Shown: positions 1 through 6,704 of the stretch, in pieces
Layout: each line of letters begins with the position of its first letter
Position numbering within the stretch: the first letter of the stretch is position 1
DNA from: an uncultured Bacilli bacterium
GTDB lineage: Bacteria > Bacillota_I > Bacilli_A > RF39 > UBA660
Reading direction: 5' to 3'
DNA length: 6,811 nt
Assembly (NCBI GenBank): GCA_910586635.1
Contig: CAJUJA010000016.1
Span: 5,703 to 12,513, forward strand
Notes under the pieces: generated by a model
Databases searched by the model: none
The model's input: only the letters and a program-made list of their open reading frames with translations
Told to the model about the DNA's origin: nothing
Translations under genes and position numbers: made by a program

Positions 1-1247
1 ATGGAAAAAGTCTACAACATGCCTTTAGAGAAGGTTCTAAGACTTCTTTAAGAGCTATCTTAGATTCTAATTTGACTACTTTGTTAGTAGCTATTATCAT
101 GTTTGCATTTGGTGAAAGTAGTGTAAAAGGCTTTGCAACTATGTTAATTATTACTGTTATGGTTACTATGTTTACTATGGTGTTCATTACTAGAATTTTA
201 CTTAAGATATTTATTAATACTGGCTTTTTTGATAATAAGTTAGGTTTATTCATTCATGTTAATAAAAAGGATATACCTAATGTTAGTAAGAATGAAGAAG
301 TAAAGAAGGTTCCATTTAAAAATGTTGATTTCTTAAAACATACCAAAATTTTTGCTTTAATTTCCATTATTATCATTGTATTGGGATTTGTTATGTTTTC
401 TGTTAAGGGATTTAATTTAAGTATTGATTATCAAGCTGGAAGTGATATTACAATTGAAACTGAGAAGAAAATAACAAAAAGTGATATTAATCAGGCCATG
501 AAAGAATTAGATTTGAATTTAATTAGTTATAATCAGGGGAATGAAGAAGTTATTATTAAGGTAAATAATGTATTGAATGCTAAAAAGGTAGAGAATGTTA
601 ATCAATATTTCGTAAATAAATATGAGGATGCAAAAGTAAATATTGGTGTGGTTTCGAATGTTGTAAAAAAAGAGTTGACTAAAAATGCTATTATTTCTGT
701 TTTATTTGCAATTATAGGAATTATTATCTATATTTCTATTCGTTTTAAATTTAGTTATGCAATATCTTCTGTTATAGCCTTAGTGCATGATGTATTCATT
801 GTATTTGCTTTATTTGCCATTTTACGTTTAGAAATATCAGTTATGTTTATTGCCGCAATTTTAGCAATTATAGGTTATTCTATCAATGATACGATTGTAT
901 CCTTTGATCGTATTAGAGAAAACTTAGATAAAGAGAAAAAGGTAGACAAAAAGAAATTAAAAGAGATTTGTAATCAAAGTATTAGAGAAACTTTTGTTAG
1001 AACGATTTATACATCTATTACTACAATACTTCCAGTTCTTGCCTTAATTGTATTAGGATCTAGTGGAATTTTAACTTTTAATTTAGCCATGTTATTTGGA
1101 CTTATTGTAGGTACTTATTCTTCTATTTATATTGCCACAGTTTTATTTGTTGTATTCGAAAGTAAGAATCTTAATAGAAAAATAAAAAATAAGAAATCCT
1201 ATCGTGACGAGGTTGAGGAAAAAAGTGTTAAAGGGGTTAATTGCTAG
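1..1247 (+). CDS. secDF: Protein translocase SecDF, C-terminal part (5' end outside the window)
   Basis: SecDF is a membrane partner of SecYEG that uses the proton gradient to help pull exported proteins across the membrane. The reading frame is open from base 3, so the gene starts upstream; the TTG at 72 is internal. Residues encoded before it (AFREGSKTSLRAILDSNLTT) are the usual end of SecD. The visible 414 residues hold the last two SecD membrane helices (about 24-70), a basic cytoplasmic linker, the first SecF helix (about 115-134), the extracytoplasmic SecF domain (about 135-215) and the remaining SecF helices. The SecF signature GYSINDTIVSFDRIREN begins near visible residue 291 and VHDV precedes it. 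There is no stop between the SecD and SecF halves, so they form one fused chain as in Bacillus. The SecF motif usually written IDFxGG reads IDYQAGSD here. Rel follows after 16 bases. Family assignment is very secure. Confidence 0.95.
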   Translation, partial: GKSLQHAFREGSKTSLRAILDSNLTTLLVAIIMFAFGESSVKGFATMLIITVMVTMFTMVFITRILLKIFINTGFFDNKLGLFIHVNKKDIPNVSKNEEVKKVPFKNVDFLKHTKIFALISIIIIVLGFVMFSVKGFNLSIDYQAGSDITIETEKKITKSDINQAMKELDLNLISYNQGNEEVIIKVNNVLNAKKVENVNQYFVNKYEDAKVNIGVVSNVVKKELTKNAIISVLFAIIGIIIYISIRFKFSYAISSVIALVHDVFIVFALFAILRLEISVMFIAAILAIIGYSINDTIVSFDRIRENLDKEKKVDKKKLKEICNQSIRETFVRTIYTSITTILPVLALIVLGSSGILTFNLAMLFGLIVGTYSSIYIATVLFVVFESKNLNRKIKNKKSYRDEVEEKSVKGVNC

Positions 1248-1263
1248 GTGAGGGGATGATTGG

Positions 1264-3417
1264 ATGTCCAAAGAAATAGAAAATCCAACACTAGATGATT
1301 TAGTTGTTAGGTTAAAAACTTATATAAAAGATGAGCAACAATTGGAAAGTATAAAAAATGCCTATTTATTTGCAGAGAAAAAACATAAGGGGCAATATAG
1401 AAAAAGTGGAGAGGACTATATTATCCATCCCTTACATGTTGCTCTTATTTTAACTACTATTTATGCGGATAGTGAAACAATTCAGGCGGCATTACTTCAT
1501 GATGTTTTAGAAGATACAGAATGTAGCGTTGATGAGATGCAAGAAAATTTCGGGGGTGAAGTTACTAGGTTAGTACAGGGGGTTACTAAGCTTTCTAAAA
1601 TTCATTTTTCTACTGAAAATGAATATTTAATTGATTATTATAAAAAAATAATTGTTGGGATTTCAGAAGATGTAAGAGTAATTATCGTAAAGTTAGCAGA
1701 TCGTCTTCATAATATGCGAACACTTTGGGCATTGCCTGAAGAAAAGCAAAAAATTAAGGCAAAAGAGTCTTTAGAAATTTTAGCACCTATTGCTCATCAT
1801 TTAGGAATTCATAAAATAAAAAGTGAGTTAGAAGATTTATCATTAAGATATTTGAAACCAGATGTTTTTTATGATATAGCAGAAAAGTTAAATAATACAA
1901 AATTAGAGCGTGATAAAACGGTATATGAAATGTTGCAAGGGGTTGCTAGTCTTTTAACAGAACATAATATAGTTCATGAAATAAAGGGTCGAAGTAAAAG
2001 TATTTATAGTATTTATAATAAGTTGAATAAGGGAAAAAAGTTTAGTGATATTTATGATTTATTAGCTCTTCGTATTTTAGTTCATACAGAGCAAGAGTGT
2101 TACTTAGCATTGGGAATTATTCATTCTAAATTTAGGCCTCTTCCTAAAAGATTCAAGGATTACATTGCTATGCCAAAACCTAATATGTATCAATCTCTAC
2201 ATACAACAGTTTTTGGTTTAGATGGCTATCTTTTTGAAATCCAAATTAGAACTTATGAAATGGATGAGGTGGCAGAAAATGGGATTGCTTCTCATTGGGC
2301 ATATAAAGAGAATAAAGATGCAAAGACTAATATGCAATCTACTACAGAGCAGAAATTACAATTTTTTAAGACTATTATGGATTTAAACAACGATAAAATG
2401 AGTAGTGAAGAATTTGTTCATAGTGTCAAAGATGAGGTATTGAACAATAATATTTATGTCTTTACTCCCAAAGGTGATATTATAGAACTTCCAAGGGGTG
2501 CTACTCCAATTGATTTTGCCTATAAAATCCATACTAAGGTTGGAGAAACGACTGTTGGAGCGATTGTAAATAATAATATTGTTCCTCTAAACTATGAATT
2601 AAAAAATAATGATATTGTAAAAATTAATACTAATAAAAATTCGTCTCCATCAAAAGAATGGATCCATATTGCTAAAGCAACTCAAACTAAGAATAAAATT
2701 AAAAGTTATTTTTCTAAAAATGAAAGAGAACTGTATATTGATAGAGGAAAATACAACCTGGAAAGGGAATTGCGAAAAAGAAAATTGTCCTTTAATGAAT
2801 TTTTTACGGAAGACAATATCAAAAAGATTTGCCAAACTATAAAGGTAGCTAATTTAGAAGAAATTTATTTAGTTGTTGGAAATGGGAAAAATTCCGCTGG
2901 TTCTGTGGTTAATGTAATTGATAAATATCAGGAGGTTCCTGTCCCTAAAGTAGTGAAGGTTGCCCCTCAACAGATTGATGCTGATATTATTGTTTCTGGT
3001 ATTGATAAAATAAAAGTAAATCTAGCAAATTGTTGTAATCCTGTTTTTGGTGATGATATTATAGGATATATTACCAAAGGAAATGGAATTAGTGTTCACA
3101 GAAGAAATTGTCATAATATTGCGATGCTAGAAAATAGAATGCTTCCAGTTGTATGGAACCAAAATGTAAAGTTAGATAAAAGATATCTATCCCTTTTGGT
3201 GATTTATTCCAATTCTAGAGACAATAAAATGGCGGAGCTAGTTCAAAAAACTTCTATTTTAAATATTAATATAGATAGTATTAAGACTATGAATCGAGTA
3301 GATGAAATGGTTTATGAATTAGGTGTTTATGTGAAAGGGTCTGATCAATTGAACCATTTAGTATTAGAATTAGAAAAACAGTCATATATTTATAAAGTAG
3401 AGAGGTTAATGAGATGA
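1264..3417 (+). CDS. rel: Bifunctional (p)ppGpp synthetase/hydrolase Rel (RSH family)
   Basis: This is the long ribosome-associated stringent-response enzyme; it makes (p)ppGpp from ATP and GTP/GDP on amino-acid starvation and also degrades it. At 717 residues it is full length for the family. The HD hydrolase domain (about 27-180) keeps R46, K47, H55, H79-D80, E83-D84, D146 and N150, matching known catalytic and nucleotide-binding positions of streptococcal Rel. The synthetase domain (about 240-350) keeps D265 and E325 and has RFKD at 296-299, the RxKD form found in bifunctional enzymes rather than the ExDD of E. coli RelA. The TGS domain (about 396-458) has H423, the position that contacts the tRNA 3' end. 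A helical region follows, then the Cys zinc-finger-like domain (C590, C591, H612, C616) and a C-terminal ACT domain (about 644-717). Both activities are therefore expected. The start ATG has SD AGGGG 8 bases upstream. The gene ends in an ATGA overlap with dtd. Confidence 0.97.
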   Translation: MSKEIENPTLDDLVVRLKTYIKDEQQLESIKNAYLFAEKKHKGQYRKSGEDYIIHPLHVALILTTIYADSETIQAALLHDVLEDTECSVDEMQENFGGEVTRLVQGVTKLSKIHFSTENEYLIDYYKKIIVGISEDVRVIIVKLADRLHNMRTLWALPEEKQKIKAKESLEILAPIAHHLGIHKIKSELEDLSLRYLKPDVFYDIAEKLNNTKLERDKTVYEMLQGVASLLTEHNIVHEIKGRSKSIYSIYNKLNKGKKFSDIYDLLALRILVHTEQECYLALGIIHSKFRPLPKRFKDYIAMPKPNMYQSLHTTVFGLDGYLFEIQIRTYEMDEVAENGIASHWAYKENKDAKTNMQSTTEQKLQFFKTIMDLNNDKMSSEEFVHSVKDEVLNNNIYVFTPKGDIIELPRGATPIDFAYKIHTKVGETTVGAIVNNNIVPLNYELKNNDIVKINTNKNSSPSKEWIHIAKATQTKNKIKSYFSKNERELYIDRGKYNLERELRKRKLSFNEFFTEDNIKKICQTIKVANLEEIYLVVGNGKNSAGSVVNVIDKYQEVPVPKVVKVAPQQIDADIIVSGIDKIKVNLANCCNPVFGDDIIGYITKGNGISVHRRNCHNIAMLENRMLPVVWNQNVKLDKRYLSLLVIYSNSRDNKMAELVQKTSILNINIDSIKTMNRVDEMVYELGVYVKGSDQLNHLVLELEKQSYIYKVERLMR

Positions 3418-3848
3418 AAGTCATACTTCAAAGAGTTTTATCATCTAGTGTGGAAGTGAATCATAAAATAGTAGGGAAAATAGACCAAGGTCTTACTTTA
3501 TTGATAGGATTTCATAAAAATGATGATACTACTAAATTGGATAAGATGATTCAAAAAATTATTCATTTAAGAATTTTTGATGATTCCAATCATGTCATGA
3601 ATCAATCGGTATTAGATATTAGTGGGCAGGTTTTATCTGTATCACAATTTACCTTATATGCAGATACAAAAAGAGGTAATAGACCAAGTTATAGTAATGC
3701 GATGGAAAAGGATAAGGCTATTCAACTATATAATGAATTTAATAGAAAATTAGGAGAATATTTAGAAGTACAAACTGGTATTTTTGGTAGTAATATGAAG
3801 TTAAAAATAGAAAATGATGGTCCTGTTACGATTGTTTTAGAGGAGTGA
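3414..3848 (+). CDS. dtd: D-aminoacyl-tRNA deacylase
   Basis: DTD hydrolyses D-amino acids (and glycine mischarged on tRNA-Ala) from tRNA in the cytoplasm, using the tRNA itself in catalysis. The 144-residue length is typical. Both signature motifs are present: SQFTL at 77-81 (continuing YADTKRGNRPS) and the NDGPVT motif at 134-139, whose Gly136-Pro137 forms the cross-subunit cis-peptide that excludes L-amino acids. The N-terminal MKVILQRV is also typical. The ATG lies in the ATGA overlap with the rel stop codon; SD AGAGG at 3401-3405 is 8 bases upstream. The rel-dtd order is common in Bacillota and suggests co-transcription and translational coupling. Nothing looks truncated. Confidence 0.96.
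   Translation: MKVILQRVLSSSVEVNHKIVGKIDQGLTLLIGFHKNDDTTKLDKMIQKIIHLRIFDDSNHVMNQSVLDISGQVLSVSQFTLYADTKRGNRPSYSNAMEKDKAIQLYNEFNRKLGEYLEVQTGIFGSNMKLKIENDGPVTIVLEE
3839..3845 (+). promoter_or_regulatory. Shine-Dalgarno site that decides the start of the AI-2E family gene
   Basis: AGAGGAG, continued by TGAT, resembles the complement of the 16S 3' end. It lies only 2 bases before the ATG at 3848 and overlaps the GTG at 3845. It lies 8 bases before the GTG at 3854, which is the spacing also seen at rel and dtd. I therefore favour GTG 3854 as the start codon. The site lies in the last codons of dtd, so the two genes are probably translationally coupled. Confidence 0.6.
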
Positions 3849-3853
3849 TGGAT

Positions 3854-4912
3854 GTGTTTTCTAATAAACTTAATTATAGACTCATTAATATGACAGTTTT
3901 GTTGCTTCTTTTTTATATTGGATTTTCTAATATAGAATTATGGATAAAAATTATAGAAAAAGTGATATCCTTATTATTACCATTTTTAATTGCTTTTGCT
4001 TTCTCATATTCTTTATATCCATTAGTTGGTTTTCTTACTAGAAGAGGTATGAAAAGGAATCTATCTATTATGGTAATTATTTTAGGTTTTAGTTTATCTG
4101 TTGTATGTTTGATAATTGTTATATTTCCTTTATTATATGAACAAATTGTTTTATTTTCTAAATATGTGATTTCTATTTTGGAACATATAGATAGTAGTTT
4201 TCATTGGAATTTAGGAAAATTTGAATTGGGACTTACAGAATATATCAATTTATTACTTCATTATTTAGGTAATATAATAGGAAATAAGGCAGTTCTTGTT
4301 GTAAATAAGTCGGTTCATTTTATATCTAGTTTCATCATTGCTTATATATCTGGAATTTACTTTTTATATCATATGAATGCAATTAGAGATCGTATTAAAA
4401 TTATTACTAAGAGACTTTCCAATAGATTTTATCAATATTTAAAATCTTTGGATATGGAGTTAGGAAATTATGTAAAAGGACTTTTACTGATTATGGTCAT
4501 TCAACTTTTTGAATATTCATTTTTATTTTTATTAGTTGGTCATCCTAATTGGTTGTTATTAGGAATATTAGCAGCCATTACTACTATTATTCCGTACTTT
4601 GGGGGCCTATTCACTAATATTATAGGAGTAGCAATTGCAACTACGGTGTCTATAAAAGTTTTAATTGGTACAACTATCATTTGTATTTTGTTTCCTTTGA
4701 TAGATAACTATTTTATATCACCCAAAGTATATGGAAAAATGAATGATATAAACCCTTTAATTAGTATTATAATGCTTGCAATTAGTGGAAGGTTATTTGG
4801 AATGTTTGGTATCATCATATCAATACCGATTTATTTATTATTTCGAACTACTTATTCTTTTTTTAAAAGTAATCTCAAAAATGAAGTAAAAAGAATTACC
4901 ACTCATATTTAA
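3854..4912 (+). CDS. AI-2E transporter / PerM (YdiK-YtvI) family membrane protein
   Basis: This is a polytopic inner-membrane protein of 352 residues (354-355 if an upstream ATG 3848 or GTG 3845 is used), the usual length for the family. Two hydrophobic helices near the N-terminus are followed by a long soluble-looking stretch, then a helix around the SFIIAYISGIYFL segment and a cluster of C-terminal helices. Family hallmarks in the C-terminal half are GNYVKGLL, the TIIPYFGG turn, and DNYFISPKVYGKMNDINPL followed by the glycine-rich LFGMFGIIISIPIY segment. Family members have been linked to AI-2 export, to Na+/H+ antiport and to other roles, so the substrate cannot be given from sequence. The gene closes the secDF-rel-dtd block; no hairpin terminator is visible after it, and the next promoter starts directly at its stop codon. 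The start is the main uncertainty. Confidence 0.9.
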   Translation: MFSNKLNYRLINMTVLLLLFYIGFSNIELWIKIIEKVISLLLPFLIAFAFSYSLYPLVGFLTRRGMKRNLSIMVIILGFSLSVVCLIIVIFPLLYEQIVLFSKYVISILEHIDSSFHWNLGKFELGLTEYINLLLHYLGNIIGNKAVLVVNKSVHFISSFIIAYISGIYFLYHMNAIRDRIKIITKRLSNRFYQYLKSLDMELGNYVKGLLLIMVIQLFEYSFLFLLVGHPNWLLLGILAAITTIIPYFGGLFTNIIGVAIATTVSIKVLIGTTIICILFPLIDNYFISPKVYGKMNDINPLISIIMLAISGRLFGMFGIIISIPIYLLFRTTYSFFKSNLKNEVKRITTHI

Positions 4913-4941
4913 TTGCATATCTTATTTAGGTATGTTACAAT
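4913..4941 (+). promoter_or_regulatory. Extended -10 promoter for the zinc-ribbon gene
   Basis: A -35 box TTGCAT (4913-4918), a 17-base spacer and a -10 box TACAAT (4936-4941) preceded by TG at 4933-4934 (extended -10) give a strong vegetative-type promoter. The -35 box begins on the base after the upstream stop codon. Transcription is predicted to begin near 4948, leaving a leader of about 115 nt before the zinc-ribbon gene. Confidence 0.72.
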
Positions 4942-4946
4942 GATGG

Positions 4947-4963
4947 TGTGATGAAAAATCACA
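4947..4963 (+). other. Stem-loop at the predicted 5' end of the zinc-ribbon transcript
   Basis: TGTGAT (4947-4952) pairs with ATCACA (4958-4963) around a GAAAA loop, giving six base pairs right at the predicted transcript start. Such 5'-terminal hairpins can protect mRNA from decay. It would also hide the ATG at 4951. Base pairing is seen directly; the role is inferred. Confidence 0.4.
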
Positions 4964-5061
4964 AATGGTACTTATTAATTATTTATGGCTATAGTCTTTC
5001 TTATAATTTAGTTTGGCTTATATACCTATATAACTTAAGACCAAAAATGATAAGGAGGTAA
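4951..5061 (+). CDS. Possible 36-aa membrane leader peptide upstream of the zinc-ribbon gene
   Basis: An ATG at 4951 opens a 36-codon frame ending in TAA at 5059-5061, two bases before the next start codon. The product would start MKNHKWYLLIIYGYSLSYNL, continue hydrophobic and aromatic, and end in basic RPKMIRR, the layout of a single-pass small membrane protein. Its last codons (ATA AGG AGG TAA) are the Shine-Dalgarno site of the zinc-ribbon gene, so translation would couple the two. Against it: there is no SD before it, the ATG sits in a hairpin about 3 bases from the predicted transcript start, and AT-rich DNA often yields hydrophobic chance ORFs. An in-frame GTG at 4948 could be a leaderless start. 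I do not recognise a family. Confidence 0.25.
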   Translation: MKNHKWYLLIIYGYSLSYNLVWLIYLYNLRPKMIRR

Positions 5062-5063
5062 CT

Positions 5064-5252
5064 ATGGAAGAATTTACAGACAAAACCATTCAGTGTGTTG
5101 ATTGTGGAGAAGATTTCACATTTACTGCTGGAGAGCAAGCCTTTTACAAAGAAAAGGGTTTAGATAATGAACCTAAAAGATGTAAAGCGTGTCGTGATAA
5201 AAGAAAAGAAGAAAGAAATTCTAGAAGAGAAAATTATAATCGTGAAGATTAA
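5064..5252 (+). CDS. Small zinc-ribbon domain protein (zf-trcl type)
   Basis: A 62-residue cytoplasmic protein made almost entirely of one zinc ribbon. C11-x2-C14 and C40-x2-C43 would bind one zinc ion. Between them lies the family-typical FTFTAGEQAFYKEKGLDNEP segment leading to KRC. The tail (about 44-62) is highly charged, rich in Arg, Lys and Glu, and could contact nucleic acid. The pattern fits the small probable zinc-ribbon family (zf-trcl), found widely in Bacillota and Chloroflexi, which has no established function that I know of. The ATG has the strong SD AAGGAGG (5052-5058) five bases upstream. The gene has its own promoter and a possible terminator directly after its stop, so it appears to be expressed alone. 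Length and start look normal. Confidence 0.88.
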   Translation: MEEFTDKTIQCVDCGEDFTFTAGEQAFYKEKGLDNEPKRCKACRDKRKEERNSRRENYNRED

Positions 5253-5274
5253 AAGAGTTTTCTCTTTTTTCTTT
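5251..5274 (+). terminator. Weak intrinsic terminator after the zinc-ribbon gene
   Basis: AAAAGAG (5251-5257), a TTTT loop and CTCTTTT (5262-5268), followed by more T residues, form a 7-bp hairpin overlapping the stop codon. Only two G-C pairs support it, so termination may be partial and some read-through into murC is possible. Confidence 0.5.
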
Positions 5275-5286
5275 GGTGTATGAACA

Positions 5287-5315
5287 TTTACATTTTTATC
5301 TTCATAGTTTATAAT
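5287..5315 (+). promoter_or_regulatory. Near-consensus promoter of murC
   Basis: TTTACA (5287-5292), a 17-base spacer and a perfect TATAAT (5310-5315) make a typical housekeeping sigma promoter. Transcription should begin near 5322, leaving a leader of about 15 bases that contains the SD AGAAGG (5325-5330). It lies inside the open frame upstream of the real murC start and so rules out the ATG at 5280 as a start on this transcript. Confidence 0.8.
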
Positions 5316-5336
5316 AAGATGGAAAGAAGGTATCAT

Positions 5337-6638
5337 ATGAAATATTATTGTATTGGAATTAAGGGTACAGGAATGTCTACATTAGCACAAATACTTTCTG
5401 ATTTAGGAAATCAGGTATGTGGTTATGATGATGCTAGAGATTATAAATTTACTCAAAAAGGATTAGAGGATAGAAATATTAAAATTTATTATGATCAGGA
5501 TCATGAAATTGATTCAGATACGATTGTAACCTATTCAGTTGCCTTTTCAGAGGAACATCCAGAATTAAAAAGAGTAAAAGAATTAGGTCTTACTATTAAG
5601 AAGTATAATGAAATTATAGGAGAAATTATTAATCAATTTCATAGTATTGGTGTTTCTGGAACTCATGGAAAAACTACTACCTCTTCTTTAATTCGTCATA
5701 TTTTAGAAACTACTATTGGTTGTAATTACTTTGTAGGAGCAGGAGATGGACATGTAGATTTAGGAAATCCATATTTTGTAATAGAAAGTGATGAGTTTAA
5801 TAGACATTTTTTAGCATATCATCCTAACTGTGCAATAATTACAAATATTGAAGAAGAACATTTAGAATGTTATCGTGATATTGATGATATTCGAACTACT
5901 TTTGAATCTTTTGCAAACGGTGTAAAAGATTTCATAGTAGCCTGTGGTGATAATGAAGAAATAAGAAAGATAGATTTTCAAAAAAAGGTTTTGTTCTATG
6001 GATTTCAGGATTATAACGATGTGATGATTGATCAAGTAGAATTAACACAGGAGGGTTCTTCATTCAATTTGATTATAGATAAACAAGAGTATGGTCATTT
6101 TTATGTTCCTTTATATGGGAAACATATGATACTAGATGCTACAGCAGCAATTGTTATTTGCAAAGAACTTGGTATTTCTAAAGAAAAGATCGCTTCAGCT
6201 TTATGTACCTTTCAAAATGCTAAAAGACGTTTTGCTGAAGAAAAAATAGGAAATACTATCATTATTGATGATTATGCTCATCATCCTACAGAGATTAAAG
6301 CGACTTTAGAGGCGGTCAAACAAAAATATCCAAATAGGTCATTGACGGCTGTTTTTAAGCCAAATACTTATTCTAGAACGAAAGACTTTACTAATGAATT
6401 TATAGAGTCGTTATCTGTTGCAGATAAAGTATTTCTAACAGAAATTGATTCTAATAGGGAATGTCAAGAAGACTATCCTGAAGTTACTTCTTCCCTTATT
6501 ACAGATAAAATTGAGAGTAGTGAAATCATAGGAGAAGAAACTATAGATAACTTGGCACCTTATAAAGAAGGGGTAATCTGCTTTATGAGTTGTGCATCTA
6601 TTTCACATTTAATCGATGAGTTTAAAAAAATCTTATAA
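5337..6638 (+). CDS. murC: UDP-N-acetylmuramate--L-alanine ligase
   Basis: MurC adds L-alanine to UDP-N-acetylmuramic acid with ATP, the first amino-acid step of peptidoglycan precursor synthesis in the cytoplasm. From ATG 5337 the protein has 433 residues, about the length of Bacillus MurC. The frame extends up to an ATG at 5280, but the extra 19 residues are hydrophobic, unlike MurC, and lie over the promoter; SD AGAAGG is 6 bases before 5337. The N-terminal UDP-binding domain starts MKYYCIGIKGTGMSTLAQIL. The ATP P-loop is GVSGTHGKTTT (105-115). The central domain has ESDE at 150-153 and TNIEEEH with H175. The C-terminal domain has DDYAHHPTE (311-319) and NTYSRT (343-348). Unusual substitutions: KPN at 341-343 where QPH is usual, and SCAS at 418-421 where GAGD is usual. 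The ATP and metal motifs are kept, so activity is likely. The gene appears monocistronic. Confidence 0.93.
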   Translation: MKYYCIGIKGTGMSTLAQILSDLGNQVCGYDDARDYKFTQKGLEDRNIKIYYDQDHEIDSDTIVTYSVAFSEEHPELKRVKELGLTIKKYNEIIGEIINQFHSIGVSGTHGKTTTSSLIRHILETTIGCNYFVGAGDGHVDLGNPYFVIESDEFNRHFLAYHPNCAIITNIEEEHLECYRDIDDIRTTFESFANGVKDFIVACGDNEEIRKIDFQKKVLFYGFQDYNDVMIDQVELTQEGSSFNLIIDKQEYGHFYVPLYGKHMILDATAAIVICKELGISKEKIASALCTFQNAKRRFAEEKIGNTIIIDDYAHHPTEIKATLEAVKQKYPNRSLTAVFKPNTYSRTKDFTNEFIESLSVADKVFLTEIDSNRECQEDYPEVTSSLITDKIESSEIIGEETIDNLAPYKEGVICFMSCASISHLIDEFKKIL

Positions 6639-6647
6639 ATCATTCAT

Positions 6648-6678
6648 AAAAGACTTCTGGATAAATAGAAGTTTTTTT
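6648..6678 (+). terminator. Intrinsic terminator of murC
   Basis: AAAAGACTTCT (6648-6658) pairs with AGAAGTTTTTT (6667-6677), with one G-T pair, around an 8-base loop, and the 3' arm runs into a T stretch. It begins nine bases after the murC stop codon. This is the clearest terminator in the window. Confidence 0.82.
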
Positions 6679-6679
6679 A

Positions 6680-6704
6680 TTTTCCCATATTTTCCCATAT
6701 TTTT
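6680..6704 (+). repeat. Two tandem 10-bp repeats (TTTTCCCATA)
   Basis: TTTTCCCATA occurs twice in direct tandem (6680-6699), followed by a further T run. It sits between the murC terminator and the next promoter-like sequence. A second pair, TATTTATACC (6709-6718) and TATTTATCC (6720-6728), follows at 11-base spacing. The arrangement on one helical face suggests a protein-binding site, but AT-rich chance repetition is possible. Confidence 0.5.

Noticed and set aside
72..74. TTG as the start of a separate secF-like gene
   Set aside because: The frame is open to the window edge, and the residues before it match the end of SecD, so it is internal to a fused SecDF.
2650..2835. 61-codon antisense open frame inside rel
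   Set aside because: It lies wholly opposite the conserved C-terminal half of rel, is Phe/Ser-rich as expected for the reverse of Lys/Glu codons, and resembles no family.
5002..5007. Perfect TATAAT as a second promoter for the zinc-ribbon gene
   Set aside because: The sequence 17 bases upstream (TTATTT) is a poor -35 box and there is no extended -10; the promoter at 4913-4941 is far better.
4994..5041. Possible long-range pairing GTCTT (4994-4998) with AAGAC (5037-5041) as a riboswitch or attenuator
   Set aside because: Only five base pairs across a 38-base AT-rich interval, with no known riboswitch core and no T-run before the gene.
5280..5282. ATG as the murC start, giving a hydrophobic N-terminal extension
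   Set aside because: The extension is not MurC-like, has no SD, and overlaps a near-consensus promoter whose transcript would start downstream of it.
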